From NCBI GenBank assembly GCA_017307375.1, contig JAFKFH010000006.1, forward strand, positions 186,001 to 250,000: a DNA stretch of 64,000 nucleotides. The letters are read 5' to 3'. This DNA is from Alphaproteobacteria bacterium (lineage in GTDB: Bacteria; Pseudomonadota; Alphaproteobacteria; Ferrovibrionales; Ferrovibrionaceae). Shown here piece after piece: positions 25,622 through 35,273 of the stretch. A program made the position numbers and the translations under genes. How positions within the stretch are numbered: the stretch's first letter is position 1; each line of letters starts with the position of its first letter. The notes under the pieces were generated by a model. The model worked only from the letters and a program-made list of their open reading frames with translations, was not told the DNA's origin and made no database searches.

Positions 25622-26407
25622 ATGACCGATGCCAGCCTGATCACATCGTCGCGGCGGCTGTTGTCGCCGGTTGCGGCGCTGCGCATCGGCATCGTCGCGG
25701 CGGTGCTGGGGACCTGGGAGATCGTCGCCGCATCGGGCCTTCTGTTCCGCGACGTCGTGCCCTCGCTGCCGGCGATCGGCAAGGCGCTGGGGCAGCTGCT
25801 GATCGACCCGGTCTATTATGCCAATCTCGGTGTCACCGTCGGCGAACTGCTCGGCGCCCTGGCGGTCGGCGGCGGGCTCGGGCTCGCCGTCGGCATGGTG
25901 CTCGGCGCCAACGCCTATCTCGGCAAGGCATTCGAGGAATTTCTCTACTATCTCGGCCCGACGCCCAAGATCATCTTCTTTCCGGTGATGCTGCTCTGGT
26001 TCGGCGTCGACACCGGTTCGAAGGTCGCGATGGGCGCGTTGTCCTGCTTCTTTCCGATCGCGGTATCGGCGCTGTCCGGCATGCGCCAGGTCGACGGCGT
26101 GCTGATCCGCGTCGGCCGCTCGTTCCGTGCCAGCACCTGGCAGATGGTGACCAAGATCTATCTGCCGGCGATGCGCCATCCGATCGTCAACGGCCTGCGC
26201 CTGGGACTCGGCGTCGCCATCATCGGCACCTTGCTGGCCGAGACCAAGATGTCCAACCAGGGCCTCGGCTTCCTGATCATCCAGACCTATACCACCTTCA
26301 ACATGCCGCGCATGTATGCGCTGCTGATCACGCTGTTCCTGCTGGCGATCGGGCTCAACGCGCTGATCGCCTGGTTCTCGGGCGGCGGCGCCGCCAGAAA
26401 GTCGTGA
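25622..26407 (+). CDS. ABC transporter permease (second of two)
   Basis: A 261-residue SsuC-type permease with helices such as ALRIGIVAAVLGTWEIVAAS and the loop LSGMRQVDGVLIRVGRSFRA. GTAAGGGAG lies before ATG 25622. It begins 14 bases after the binding-protein stop, and its stop overlaps the aldehyde dehydrogenase GTG (GTGA). It shares the ATPase at 23012 with the first permease. Confidence 0.9.
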   Translation: MTDASLITSSRRLLSPVAALRIGIVAAVLGTWEIVAASGLLFRDVVPSLPAIGKALGQLLIDPVYYANLGVTVGELLGALAVGGGLGLAVGMVLGANAYLGKAFEEFLYYLGPTPKIIFFPVMLLWFGVDTGSKVAMGALSCFFPIAVSALSGMRQVDGVLIRVGRSFRASTWQMVTKIYLPAMRHPIVNGLRLGLGVAIIGTLLAETKMSNQGLGFLIIQTYTTFNMPRMYALLITLFLLAIGLNALIAWFSGGGAARKS

Positions 26408-27873
26408 CCATGACCGATCCGCTGTCGCTGTTGCCCGTTCATCGCGACCTGTTCTATGGCGGCGCCTGGGCCGCACCGCTGTCGAATCGCAGGGTTGCAA
26501 CCTACAGCCCGGGTACGGGCCAGGCCGTCGCGGAGGTGGCCGAGGCGGGGCCCGCGGATGTCGATGCCGCGGTCGCGGCGGCGGCGCGCGCCTTCCGCGA
26601 CTGGCGCCGGGTGATGCCGCAGGAACGGGCCCGGCTGCTGCGCGAGGTTGCGCGGATCCTGCGGGCCCACGCAACCGAGCTTGCCACCATCGATGCCGTC
26701 AACTGCGGCAATCCGGTGCACGAGATGACCTCGGACGCGATGATCGGCGCCGCGCAGCTCGACTTCTTCGCCGGCCTCGTCACCGAGATGAAGGGCGCCT
26801 CGATCCCGATGGGCCCCGACGCGGTGAACTTCTCGGTACGCCAGCCGCTCGGCGTCGTCGCGCGGATCCTCGCCTTCAACCACCCGTTCATGTTCTGCGC
26901 CGGCAAGATGGCGGCACCGCTGGCCGCCGGCAACACCATCATCGTCAAGCCGCCCGAACAGGCGCCGCTGTCGGCCCTGCGCCTGGCGGAACTGCTCGAC
27001 GGGGTTCTGCCGCCGGGCGTCTTCAACGTGCTGCCGGGCGGGGCTGCGGCCGGCGCGGCGCTGGCCGGCCATCCCGGCGTGGCCAAGGTCGGGCTGATCG
27101 GCAGCGTCGCGGCCGGGCGCGCGGTCATGCGGGCGGCGAGCGACACGATCAAGCCGGTACTGCTGGAACTCGGCGGCAAGAACGCACTGATCGCCTATCC
27201 GGACGCCGATCCCGACAAGGTCGCCGATGCGGTGATCGGGGGCATGAACTTCACCTGGTGCGGCCAGTCCTGCGGATCGACCAGCCGGGCGTTCATCCAT
27301 CGCGACATCTACGAGGCGGTCCTCGAACGTGTCGGGGCGCGCATCGGCCGCTTCAAGCCGGGCCTGCCGACCGATCCGGCGACGACGATGGGCGCGATCG
27401 TGTCCGCCCGTCAGCTCGATCGGATCGAAGGCTTCATCGCCTCGGCGAAGGAGGAGGGCGCCCGCCTGATCTGTGGCGGCAAGCGGCCTGCCGATCCGGC
27501 GCTGGCCGGCGGCCACTATCTGGAACCGACCGTCTTTGCCGACGTGACGCCAGCGATGCGCATCGCGCGCGAGGAAATCTTCGGCCCGGTACTGTCGATC
27601 CTGCCCTGGACCGACGAGGCCTGGATGATCGACGCGGTCAATCAGGTCGAATACGGTCTGACCTGTGCCATCTGGACCCGCGACGTCGCCACCGCCCATC
27701 GCACAGCCTTGGCGGTCGAGGCCGGCTTCGTCTGGATCAACGAGGTTTCCAAGCACTTCCTGGGCGCTCCGTTCGGCGGGGTCAAGCAATCGGGCATCGG
27801 ACGCGAGGAATGCCTGGAGGAACTGATCGGCTTCACCCAGGAAAAGAACATTCACGTCAGCCTGAAGGCGTGA
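26404..27873 (+). CDS. Aldehyde dehydrogenase (NAD(P)-dependent)
   Basis: A 489-residue ALDH-superfamily enzyme oxidising an aldehyde to an acid. The general-base glutamate is in LLELGGKNALIAY and the nucleophilic cysteine is the second one in CGQSCGSTSRAF. ILAFNHPFMFCAGKMAAPLA and EEIFGPVLSILPW are standard. GTG 26404 overlaps the permease stop; ATG 26410 is an equal alternative. It closes the operon begun by the thiamine enzyme, and could act on that enzyme's aldehyde product, as benzaldehyde dehydrogenase does after benzoylformate decarboxylase. Confidence 0.92.
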   Translation: MTMTDPLSLLPVHRDLFYGGAWAAPLSNRRVATYSPGTGQAVAEVAEAGPADVDAAVAAAARAFRDWRRVMPQERARLLREVARILRAHATELATIDAVNCGNPVHEMTSDAMIGAAQLDFFAGLVTEMKGASIPMGPDAVNFSVRQPLGVVARILAFNHPFMFCAGKMAAPLAAGNTIIVKPPEQAPLSALRLAELLDGVLPPGVFNVLPGGAAAGAALAGHPGVAKVGLIGSVAAGRAVMRAASDTIKPVLLELGGKNALIAYPDADPDKVADAVIGGMNFTWCGQSCGSTSRAFIHRDIYEAVLERVGARIGRFKPGLPTDPATTMGAIVSARQLDRIEGFIASAKEEGARLICGGKRPADPALAGGHYLEPTVFADVTPAMRIAREEIFGPVLSILPWTDEAWMIDAVNQVEYGLTCAIWTRDVATAHRTALAVEAGFVWINEVSKHFLGAPFGGVKQSGIGREECLEELIGFTQEKNIHVSLKA

Positions 27874-27877
27874 GCCG

Positions 27878-28351
27878 ATGGCGCGCCGGCCCGCGGTCGT
27901 CATTCCGCGCAGCGATCGCCTGTCGCATCTGGTCGGTGATGCGATGCGGGCGTTGATCCGCGGGTTGCAGCTGCGCCTGTCGGACGGGCCGATCTCCTAC
28001 GGTCACTGGGCGTTCCTGCGCATCCTCTGGCATCAGGACGGCCTGTCCCAGCGCATGCTGGCCCGGCGCGCGGGTTTGAGCGAGCCGACGACGTCGGCGG
28101 CGCTCGACGCGCTGGAGACGCTGGGTCTGGTCGAGCGCCGGGCTCCACCCGGCGGCCGGCGGCCGCTGATCCGCCTGACGGCCGAGGGGCGTGCCCTGGA
28201 GACCCGGCTGTTGCCTTTCGCTACCGACGTCAACCGTGCCGCCCTGCGCGGCATCCCGGCGCTGGATCTGGCGGCGACCTGCCGCACGCTGGAAGCGATG
28301 GTCGACAATCTCGGCCCACCGGCGGACACGAAATCGAGGAAGACATCATGA
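27878..28351 (+). CDS. MarR-family transcriptional regulator
   Basis: A 157-residue winged-helix protein: GHWAFLRILWHQDGLSQRML, ARRAGLSEPTTSAALDALET and the wing APPGGRRPLIRLTAEG. It starts four bases after the aldehyde dehydrogenase stop and its stop overlaps the aldolase gene (ATGA), so it is inside the operon rather than divergent. It may adjust the transcription of this block; no clear operator was found beside it. Confidence 0.9.
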   Translation: MARRPAVVIPRSDRLSHLVGDAMRALIRGLQLRLSDGPISYGHWAFLRILWHQDGLSQRMLARRAGLSEPTTSAALDALETLGLVERRAPPGGRRPLIRLTAEGRALETRLLPFATDVNRAALRGIPALDLAATCRTLEAMVDNLGPPADTKSRKTS

Positions 28352-29061
28352 CCGACCTTGCCACCGCGGTAGCCGATCTGGTCGCCGCCAACCATATCCT
28401 GTTCACCCATCGTGTCGTCGACGGCTTCGGCCATGCCAGCGTGCGCCTTGGGCCGGACCGTTTCCTGCTGGCCCGCAACATGGCGCCGGGGCTGGTCACG
28501 GCGGACGATATCCTGACCTTCGATCTCGACGGCGAGGCGCTCGACGCCCAGGGTCGCTCCGTCTATCTCGAACGGTTCATCCATGGCGAAATCTACCGCG
28601 CCCGTCCCGACGTGCAGGCGGTGGTGCACAGCCATGCCGCCACCGTCATCCCGTTCGGTGTCTCGCAGATGCCGCTCCGCCCGATCTTCCACATGGCGGG
28701 CTTCCTGCGCGGCCCCGCGCCGATCTTCGAGATCCGCGATCATGCCGGCGAGGCGAGCGATCTGCTGATCCGCAACCGCGAGCTCGGCGTGGCGCTGGCC
28801 GACAGCCTGGGCGGCAACGCGGTGGTGCTGATGCGCGGTCACGGCGCGACGATTGTCGGCAACAGCCTGCCCCAGGCCGTCTATCGGGCGATCTACACCG
28901 CCGTCAATGCCGGGTTGCAGTCCGAGGCGCTGCGGCTGGGCGAGGTCACCTTCCTCACCGAGGGCGAGGCCGATGCCGCCGCGGCCAGCAACGACGGCCA
29001 GCTGATGCGTGCCTGGAATCTGTGGAAGCACCAGGCTGCTGAAGCCGTCATCAGGGCGTAA
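28348..29061 (+). CDS. Class II aldolase/adducin-family protein
   Basis: A 237-residue zinc-dependent aldolase-fold protein. Metal ligands are suggested by VVHSHAATVIPFG (His-x-His near residue 93) and a later histidine in LMRGHGATIVG. Members include fuculose-phosphate aldolase and hydroxyaromatic decarboxylases such as 3,4-dihydroxyphthalate decarboxylase; lacking a phosphate site that can be judged by eye, either is possible. The ATG overlaps the MarR stop. Its last 11 bases overlap the convergent CoA ligase gene. Confidence 0.82.
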   Translation: MTDLATAVADLVAANHILFTHRVVDGFGHASVRLGPDRFLLARNMAPGLVTADDILTFDLDGEALDAQGRSVYLERFIHGEIYRARPDVQAVVHSHAATVIPFGVSQMPLRPIFHMAGFLRGPAPIFEIRDHAGEASDLLIRNRELGVALADSLGGNAVVLMRGHGATIVGNSLPQAVYRAIYTAVNAGLQSEALRLGEVTFLTEGEADAAAASNDGQLMRAWNLWKHQAAEAVIRA

Positions 29062-30640
29062 GCCGCTCGCGCTTGACCACGACACCCGCCTTCTCGCGGT
29101 CCCAGGCGTCGGCGGTGACGCCCGCTGTGCGCAGCACATGTTTCTGCACTTTCTGCGTCGGGGTCTTGGGCAGGTCGTCGAGGACGCGGATGTAGCGCGG
29201 GATCATGAAATGGGCGAGGCGCGGGCGCAGGAAGTCGATCAGCGCCACCGGGTCCAGCGTGTGGCCGGGGGCCAGCGAGACGGCGACCAGCACCTCGTCC
29301 TCGGCGATCTCGGAGGCCACCGCGACGGCCGCGGCCTCGCGGATCGCCGGATAGGCGCAGACTTCCGTCTCGACCTCGAACGACGAGATGTTCTCGCCGC
29401 GCCGGCGGATCGCATCCTTGATACGGTCGACGAAGAAGAAGTTGCCCGCAGTGTCGACGCGGAAGCCGTCCCCGGTATGGAACCAGCCGTTGCGCCAGGC
29501 ACGCGCCGTCGCCTCCGGGTTCTTGTAGTAGCCATGGTTCATCGCCCAGGGCTGGTCGGTGCGCACGATCAGCTCGCCCACCATGCCCGGCGGTACTTCG
29601 TTGTCGTTTTCGTCGACGACACGGGCCGCGACTCCCGGTCGCGGCCGCCCGCAGGAGGAGACGACCGTCGGATTCCGTTCCGACAGCAGCGGGCAGGACA
29701 CTTCCGTCATGTTGAACGTCGTCATCACCGTGACGCCGAAACGGCGGCCGAAGCCGATCGCGTCCTCGTCGAGCGGCAGGGCGGTGACCCAGCGCAAGGC
29801 CGTATCGTTGCCCGCCGGCTCGGGTCGCTTCATCAGGAAGCCTGCCATCACCCCGAGCAGGATCAGTGTCGTCGTGCCGGTGCGCGCGACGGTGTCCCAG
29901 AAACCGTCGGTCGAGAAGCCGTCGACCAGCGCGATTGATCCGCCGCGCGACAGCATCAGGTGGATCGGGATGGTGCCGCCGGCGTGGAACAGCGGCAGGG
30001 TGATCAGGTGGCGGTCGGCGGCGGTGGCCAGGGGGAAGCCCTGGCCGCTGGCATGGAGATGGGCGTAGGACGACAGCACGCCTTTCGACGGGCCGGTGGT
30101 GCCCGACGTGAAGATGATCGCCTGCGTCGTCCAGGGTTCGATCGGGGTCGGAGCATCGGCCACCTCGGCCGGGGCGTCGTCGAGGATGTCGGCCGCATGG
30201 CGGATCAGGCCGGGCAGGTCGATGCCCTTGTCGCGGAAGACCACCAGTTGTTTCAGCCGGCCACGATCGACCGTGGCGAGACGCTCGACCAGGTCGCCAT
30301 GAACGATGCCGATCGCCGCGTCCGACAGCGCCACGACATGTTCGAGGATGCCGCCGCGATAGGCCAGGTTGATCGGGACGTAGACTGCGCCGAGATAGTT
30401 GACGGCAAACCACACCTTCAGGCAGTCAGGCCCGTTGGGCAGCCAGACCAGCACGTGATCGCCCTGGACCACGCCGATATCCTGCAGCGCGCGGGCGGCG
30501 CGCCGGACATGGCCCCGCAGTTCGGCGTGGGTCCAGGTCGTGCCGTCCTGGAAGACGGCGAAGACGTCGTCCGGCCGCTCGGCGGCACGGCGGTCGACCA
30601 GATTGCGGATGACACACTCGTCTGCAGTCGGCATGGGCAA
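29051..30640 (-). CDS. AMP-forming acyl-CoA synthetase, CaiC-like
   Basis: A 529-residue ANL ligase with IIFTSGTTGPSKGVLSSY, TTFNMTEVSCPL, WFHTGDGFRVD, the hinge VDRIKDAIRRRGENIS and the lysine in LPKTPTQKVQKH. The overall look is that of crotonobetaine/carnitine-CoA ligase-like enzymes. GGAGGATCC lies before ATG 30640. It follows the carboxylase gene by 14 bases in a leftward operon (binding protein, carboxylase, ligase), so it may activate the imported acid before carboxylation. Confidence 0.9.
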   Translation of the reverse strand: MPMPTADECVIRNLVDRRAAERPDDVFAVFQDGTTWTHAELRGHVRRAARALQDIGVVQGDHVLVWLPNGPDCLKVWFAVNYLGAVYVPINLAYRGGILEHVVALSDAAIGIVHGDLVERLATVDRGRLKQLVVFRDKGIDLPGLIRHAADILDDAPAEVADAPTPIEPWTTQAIIFTSGTTGPSKGVLSSYAHLHASGQGFPLATAADRHLITLPLFHAGGTIPIHLMLSRGGSIALVDGFSTDGFWDTVARTGTTTLILLGVMAGFLMKRPEPAGNDTALRWVTALPLDEDAIGFGRRFGVTVMTTFNMTEVSCPLLSERNPTVVSSCGRPRPGVAARVVDENDNEVPPGMVGELIVRTDQPWAMNHGYYKNPEATARAWRNGWFHTGDGFRVDTAGNFFFVDRIKDAIRRRGENISSFEVETEVCAYPAIREAAAVAVASEIAEDEVLVAVSLAPGHTLDPVALIDFLRPRLAHFMIPRYIRVLDDLPKTPTQKVQKHVLRTAGVTADAWDREKAGVVVKRERLTP

Positions 30641-30654
30641 GGCGGATCCTCCGG

Positions 30655-33600
30655 TCAGATCGGCGGGACGGCGCGGTATTTCGGCGGCTGGCGGTTGGCG
30701 CGGCGGGCCGGCGCCCGGTCCAGCACCTCGATCAGCCGGGCGCGGGTGGTGCGCGGATCGATGAGGTCGTCGATCCCGAACCCTTCGGCCGCCTGCAGCG
30801 GGCCGATGCGGTCGCGGATGCCGGCGATCAGTTCGCGGCGCCGCGCCGCCGGATCGGGGGCGGCCGCGTAGTCTGCGCGATAGGCGACGTCGACCGAGCC
30901 CTCGACCGACATCGCGCAGATTTCAGCGGTCGGCCAGGCGAAGCTGGCATCGGCATCGAAGCTGCGCCCGCCCGCCATGGCGACGTAGCCGAGGCCGTAA
31001 CCCTTGCGCAGCACCACCGATATGCGCGGTACCGTCGCATGCCCCAGTTCGAACAACAGCTTGGCCGACCGCCGGCCCAGCGCGCTGCGCTCGGCCTCCG
31101 ACCCGATCGAGAAGCCGGGCACGTCGATCAGGTAGATCAGCGGCAGGCCGAAGGCATCGCACTGGGCGATGAAGCGCGCCGCCTTCTCGCAGGCCGCGGC
31201 ATCGAGCATGCCGCCCAGCGCCAGCGCCTGATTGGCGACGAATCCGACCGGGCGGCCGGCGAGCCGGGCGAAGGTCGTGACGATGTTGGGCGCGAAGGTC
31301 GGCTTCAGCGCGAAGACGCTGTCCGTGTCGGCGATGTGGTCGATGACCCGGGCCACATCGTAGCTGCGCCGCGTATTGGCCGGCACCAGGGCCAGCAGCG
31401 CCTCGGCGCGTGCCGGATCCTCGTCGGGCACGGACGCAAGCGGGGCGGGGATGCGGGCGTTGACCGGCAGGTAGGACAGGAACCGGCGTACCGCCGCGAT
31501 CGCCTCCTCCTCGTTGTCGACGCCGAGATCGGCGAGGCCGTGGCGGTCGACCTGTGCCTCGGCGCCGCCCAGCGCCTGGACGTCGATCACCTCGCCGGTA
31601 CCCGCCTTGACCAGTGCGGGTCCGGCAAGACCCATGGTCGACCTGCCGCGCACCATGACGACGAAGTCGGCCATGCCGGCATAGTTGGTGTTCGCCGCGA
31701 AGCCTGCGCCCAGCATTGCCGCGACGACCGGCACCCAGCCCGACAGTCGGGCCAGATCGTGGAACACCGGCGCGCCGTGCGCATAGGCGCGCGAATTCTG
31801 CCCATCCTGGATCCGGTGCCCGCCGCCGTCGAGCAGCATGGCGAGCGGCATGCCGTGGGCCAGCGCCAGGGCGACGGCGCGATCGAACTTGGTCGAGCCG
31901 AGATGGCCGGCGCTGCCGCCGAACACGCTGAAATCCTGGGCCACCACGGCGGCGGGCCGGCCGCCGATCAGCGCGGTGCCGGCGACCAGCCCGTCGGCCG
32001 GCGCATCACGATCGAGCCCCTCGACCAAAGCGAGGCCGCCGAACTCGCGGAAGCTGCCGGTATCGCACAACAGGGCAATGCGCTCGCGCGCGGTCAGTGC
32101 GCCGCGGCGGCGCAGCCGGGCGATCGCATCGGGCCTCGCCTCGTCATAAAGCCGGGCGCGGCGGCATTCGACGGTTTCAAGCGGATGGGGGGCGTCGTCC
32201 CCGGCTGCCGCGTCCGCCGCGGCCGCCGCGACATCGGCGGGAAACAGGTGCAACAGCACGCTGTCGGCGCGCACCGTCGCGCCGGGCAGGTGCAGCGGTG
32301 GGCCGAGGATGCCGTCGGCGGGCGCCGCCACGACATGCTCCATCTTCATTGCCTCGATCACTGCGACGGTCTCGCCCTTGCGCACCGCGTCGCCTTCGCA
32401 ACGGTCGAGCGCGACGAGGCGGCCCTGCAACGGACTACGCAAGGGCAGCGCTCCGTCAGGGACCGTGGCGGGGCCGTCATCCGTGTCGGCAACGGCGGCC
32501 TCGGCCGTGCGAAACAGGGCCGGATGGTCGCCGCCCTGCAGGTCGTCCCAGCGGCGTTCGACGAAGCCGATGTCGACCCGGCCGCCGGCGAAATCGGCAT
32601 GGCGGATCAGGTTTTGCAGCAGGGCGAGGTTCGTTGCGACACCGTCGACCTGGAATTCGCACAGCGCGCGGTAGGTGCGCGCCAGCAGATCGCCGATCCG
32701 GGATGACGGGACATGCACGACCAGCTTGGCCAGCAGCGGATCGTAGCCCGTATTGACCTGATGGCCGCGATAACCGAGCGTCTCGACGCGGATGCCGGCG
32801 CCGGTCGGTGGCTCGAAGGCCGACAGGATGCCGCCGCCGGTCATGTTGACCCGCAGCTGGACGGCGATGCCGCGCATGGCCGGCGGCTCGGTCAGGCCGA
32901 TCTCGGCCAGCGTCCGCCCGGATGCCAGTTGCAGCTGCAGTCCGACGAGATCGATGCCGGTGATTTCCTCGGTCACCGTGTGCTCGACCTGCAGGCGGGG
33001 GTTCATCTCGATAAAGACGAAGCGGCCGGTGGCCGCGCCGGCGGCGTCGATCTCGACCAGGAATTCGACGGTGCCGATGCCGCGATAGCGGGCGCGCGCC
33101 GCAAGGCGCAGCGCCGCGGCCGTCAGCCGATCGCGCAAGGCCGCGTCGAGCCACGGGCTCGGCGCCAGTTCGATCAGCTTCTGGTGCCGGCGCTGGGCCG
33201 AGCATTCGCGGTCATGCAGATGCACGACCGCGCCGGTGCCGTCGCCTGCTACCTGGATCTCGACGTGACGGGCCGGGCCGATCAACTCCTCGACATAGAG
33301 ATCGCCGCGGCCGAAGGCTGCCTGCGCCTCCGAGGCGCAGCGGCGCCAGGCTTCGTCGAGTTCGGTCGGGTCGTGGACCACGCGCATGCCGCGACCGCCG
33401 CCACCGGCGACGGCCTTGACCATCATGGCCCGGCCCGGCCCCAGGCGCCGGAGGAAGGTGCGGGCGTCGTCGAGCGTCGTCGTCCCGCTGCTGCCGGCGG
33501 CGATCGGCACGTCGCAGGCAGCGGCGAAGGCCAGCGCCCGGGCCTTGTCGCCGAACAGGTCCAGAGCTTCTGGTGCCGGGCCGATGAAGGTCAGTCCCGC

Positions 33601-33888
33601 TTCGGCACAGGCGTGGGCGAAAGCCGCATTCTCACTGAGGAAGCCGTAACCGGGATGGACGGCGTCGCAGTCACCCGCGCGCGCGGCGGCCACCAGAGCG
33701 GCAATGTCGAGATAGGCGGCAATGCCGCTGCCGGGCAGGCCGACCGCGCGGTCGGCCTTGACCACATGCAGGGCGGCGCGGTCGTCTTGCGAGTGGACGG
33801 CGACCGCACCGAGCCCCAGTTCGGCGCAGGCCCGCGCGATCCGGATCGCCACTTCGCCGCGATTGGCGATCAGGACGCGCGTCACCAT
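30655..33888 (-). CDS. Single-chain biotin-dependent acyl-CoA carboxylase (BC-BCCP-CT)
   Basis: A 1077-residue polypeptide holding all carboxylase parts. Residues 1-450 are biotin carboxylase (LIANRGEVAIRIAR, VKAVAGGGGRGMRVV, EMNPRLQVEHTVTEEITG). The biotin lysine is in AMKMEHV near residue 514. From about 566 onward are both carboxyltransferase halves (FGGSAGHLGSTKFDRA; YLIDVPGFSIG; AMAGGRSFDADASFAWP). Single-chain enzymes of this type (LCC) are known to carboxylate a range of acyl-CoAs. It starts one base after the binding-protein stop. Which acyl-CoA it uses is unknown. Confidence 0.92.
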   Translation of the reverse strand: MVTRVLIANRGEVAIRIARACAELGLGAVAVHSQDDRAALHVVKADRAVGLPGSGIAAYLDIAALVAAARAGDCDAVHPGYGFLSENAAFAHACAEAGLTFIGPAPEALDLFGDKARALAFAAACDVPIAAGSSGTTTLDDARTFLRRLGPGRAMMVKAVAGGGGRGMRVVHDPTELDEAWRRCASEAQAAFGRGDLYVEELIGPARHVEIQVAGDGTGAVVHLHDRECSAQRRHQKLIELAPSPWLDAALRDRLTAAALRLAARARYRGIGTVEFLVEIDAAGAATGRFVFIEMNPRLQVEHTVTEEITGIDLVGLQLQLASGRTLAEIGLTEPPAMRGIAVQLRVNMTGGGILSAFEPPTGAGIRVETLGYRGHQVNTGYDPLLAKLVVHVPSSRIGDLLARTYRALCEFQVDGVATNLALLQNLIRHADFAGGRVDIGFVERRWDDLQGGDHPALFRTAEAAVADTDDGPATVPDGALPLRSPLQGRLVALDRCEGDAVRKGETVAVIEAMKMEHVVAAPADGILGPPLHLPGATVRADSVLLHLFPADVAAAAADAAAGDDAPHPLETVECRRARLYDEARPDAIARLRRRGALTARERIALLCDTGSFREFGGLALVEGLDRDAPADGLVAGTALIGGRPAAVVAQDFSVFGGSAGHLGSTKFDRAVALALAHGMPLAMLLDGGGHRIQDGQNSRAYAHGAPVFHDLARLSGWVPVVAAMLGAGFAANTNYAGMADFVVMVRGRSTMGLAGPALVKAGTGEVIDVQALGGAEAQVDRHGLADLGVDNEEEAIAAVRRFLSYLPVNARIPAPLASVPDEDPARAEALLALVPANTRRSYDVARVIDHIADTDSVFALKPTFAPNIVTTFARLAGRPVGFVANQALALGGMLDAAACEKAARFIAQCDAFGLPLIYLIDVPGFSIGSEAERSALGRRSAKLLFELGHATVPRISVVLRKGYGLGYVAMAGGRSFDADASFAWPTAEICAMSVEGSVDVAYRADYAAAPDPAARRRELIAGIRDRIGPLQAAEGFGIDDLIDPRTTRARLIEVLDRAPARRANRQPPKYRAVPPI

Positions 33889-33889
33889 G

Positions 33890-35092
33890 TCACGACTTCT
33901 TCAGCAGCGGGCATTCGCTTTCCGCCGCGGGGCGGAAGGCTTCCGCCCCGGGGATCGTCGCCACGATGTTGAGATAGTCGAAGTCGTACTTGGAGTCGGC
34001 CGGCGCCTTCACCTCGGCATAATACATGTCGCGCAGCAGGCGGCTGTCGTCGCGGATGCGGGCGTTGGCGGTCATGAAGTCGTCGACCGGCAAGTCCTTC
34101 AGCGCCTTGATGACCGCCTTGGTCTCGGTCGTGTTGGCCTGCTTCACCGCCTTGAGGTAATGGGCGACGCTGGAATAGACGGTCGCCTGCACATCTGTCG
34201 GCATCCGTTTGTGGCGTTCGAAGAAGCGCTTGGCGAAGGCACGCGTCTTGTCGTTCTGGTCCCAGTAGAAGTCGGTGACCAGCGGCACGCCCTTGGTCGG
34301 CTCCAGCCCCAGGCTCTGGATATCCATCGTGGTCACGAACAGCGGGGCCAGGCGCTGGGTCAGGCCGAATTCGGCCGATTGCTTGACCAGGTTCTGCAGG
34401 TCGGCACCGCCGGTGGCGAAGGCCACGACGTCGGCGCCCGATCCTTGCGCCTGCACCAGGAACGAGGCGAAGTCCTTGGTGCCCAGCGCGTAGCGCACCG
34501 AGCCTGCGACCTTGCCGCCGTTCTTCTTCACCACCGCCATCGCGTCCTGCTCCAGGTTGTGGCCCGAGGCGTAGTCGATGGTGATGAAATACCAGGATTG
34601 CGCCTTGGGCTTGCGCATCACGCCGGCGACCGTGGCGTTAGCCAGCGAATAGCTGTCATAGCCCCAGACATAACCGTGGTCCGAACACAGCTTGCCCTGC
34701 AGATCGCGGTTGTTGGCGCCGGAGAAGAAGACCAGCTTGTCCTTGTCGGCGGCCAGCGTCTGCAGCGGCAGCGCAAGGCCGGAGTTCAGCACGTCGAAGA
34801 TCGCGGCGACACCTTCGACGTCGTACCAGCGCCGCGCGATCGAAAGCCCGATATCGGGCTTGTTCTGATGATCGGCCGAGACCACCTCGATCGGCTTGCC
34901 CAGCGCCTGGCCGCCGAAATCCTCGACTGCCATGCGCGCCGCCAGGACCGAACCGGCGCCGCCGAAATCGGAGAACAGCGAGGACATATCGGTGATCACC
35001 CCGATCTTGACCTGCTGGTCCGCGGCGTGTGCCGGTGCCACCGCCACCACGGCCAGCGCGGCGGCAATTATTCCTGCCTTCAAGCCCTGCAT
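33890..35092 (-). CDS. Branched-chain-type (Liv) ABC substrate-binding protein, orphan
   Basis: A 400-residue periplasmic binding protein of the type I (LivK-like) class. A Sec leader LKAGIIAAALAVVAVAPAHA ends near residue 22 from ATG 35092, which is preferred over 35122 because GGGAGAG precedes it. KIGVITDMSSLFSDFGGAGS and MAVEDFGGQALGKPIEVVSA are standard lobe-one features. No Liv permease or ATPase accompanies it; it heads an operon with the carboxylase and ligase, so it may borrow permeases such as those at 49099-51022 or act as a sensor. Confidence 0.87.
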   Translation of the reverse strand: MQGLKAGIIAAALAVVAVAPAHAADQQVKIGVITDMSSLFSDFGGAGSVLAARMAVEDFGGQALGKPIEVVSADHQNKPDIGLSIARRWYDVEGVAAIFDVLNSGLALPLQTLAADKDKLVFFSGANNRDLQGKLCSDHGYVWGYDSYSLANATVAGVMRKPKAQSWYFITIDYASGHNLEQDAMAVVKKNGGKVAGSVRYALGTKDFASFLVQAQGSGADVVAFATGGADLQNLVKQSAEFGLTQRLAPLFVTTMDIQSLGLEPTKGVPLVTDFYWDQNDKTRAFAKRFFERHKRMPTDVQATVYSSVAHYLKAVKQANTTETKAVIKALKDLPVDDFMTANARIRDDSRLLRDMYYAEVKAPADSKYDFDYLNIVATIPGAEAFRPAAESECPLLKKS

Positions 35093-35185
35093 CTCGCGTT
35101 CTCTCCCGTCTTGCCCTGTCATCGGTTTTCCCGTGCGGGCGTTTTCGTATGCCGCACGATAATTATCTGCTTAATCTGGAAAATC

Positions 35186-35238
35186 AATAGAGCTATTTAT
35201 TAATTGACGTCGGGTTGCGCCGGGGCCGCCGCCCCGGC
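35186..35238. promoter_or_regulatory. Dyad and GC hairpin between binding-protein and TetR genes
   Basis: The 181-base divergent gap contains an AT-rich stretch, 35155-35205, with the dyad AATAG-AG-CTATT at 35186-35197. A GC hairpin GCCGGGGC-CGCC-GCCCCGGC follows at 35219-35238, inside the expected leader of the TetR gene. The first may be an operator and the second a leader structure; neither is proven. Confidence 0.35.
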
Positions 35239-35273
35239 TAGGTTCGGCGTCGAAAAAACGGGAGAGAGCGGGT

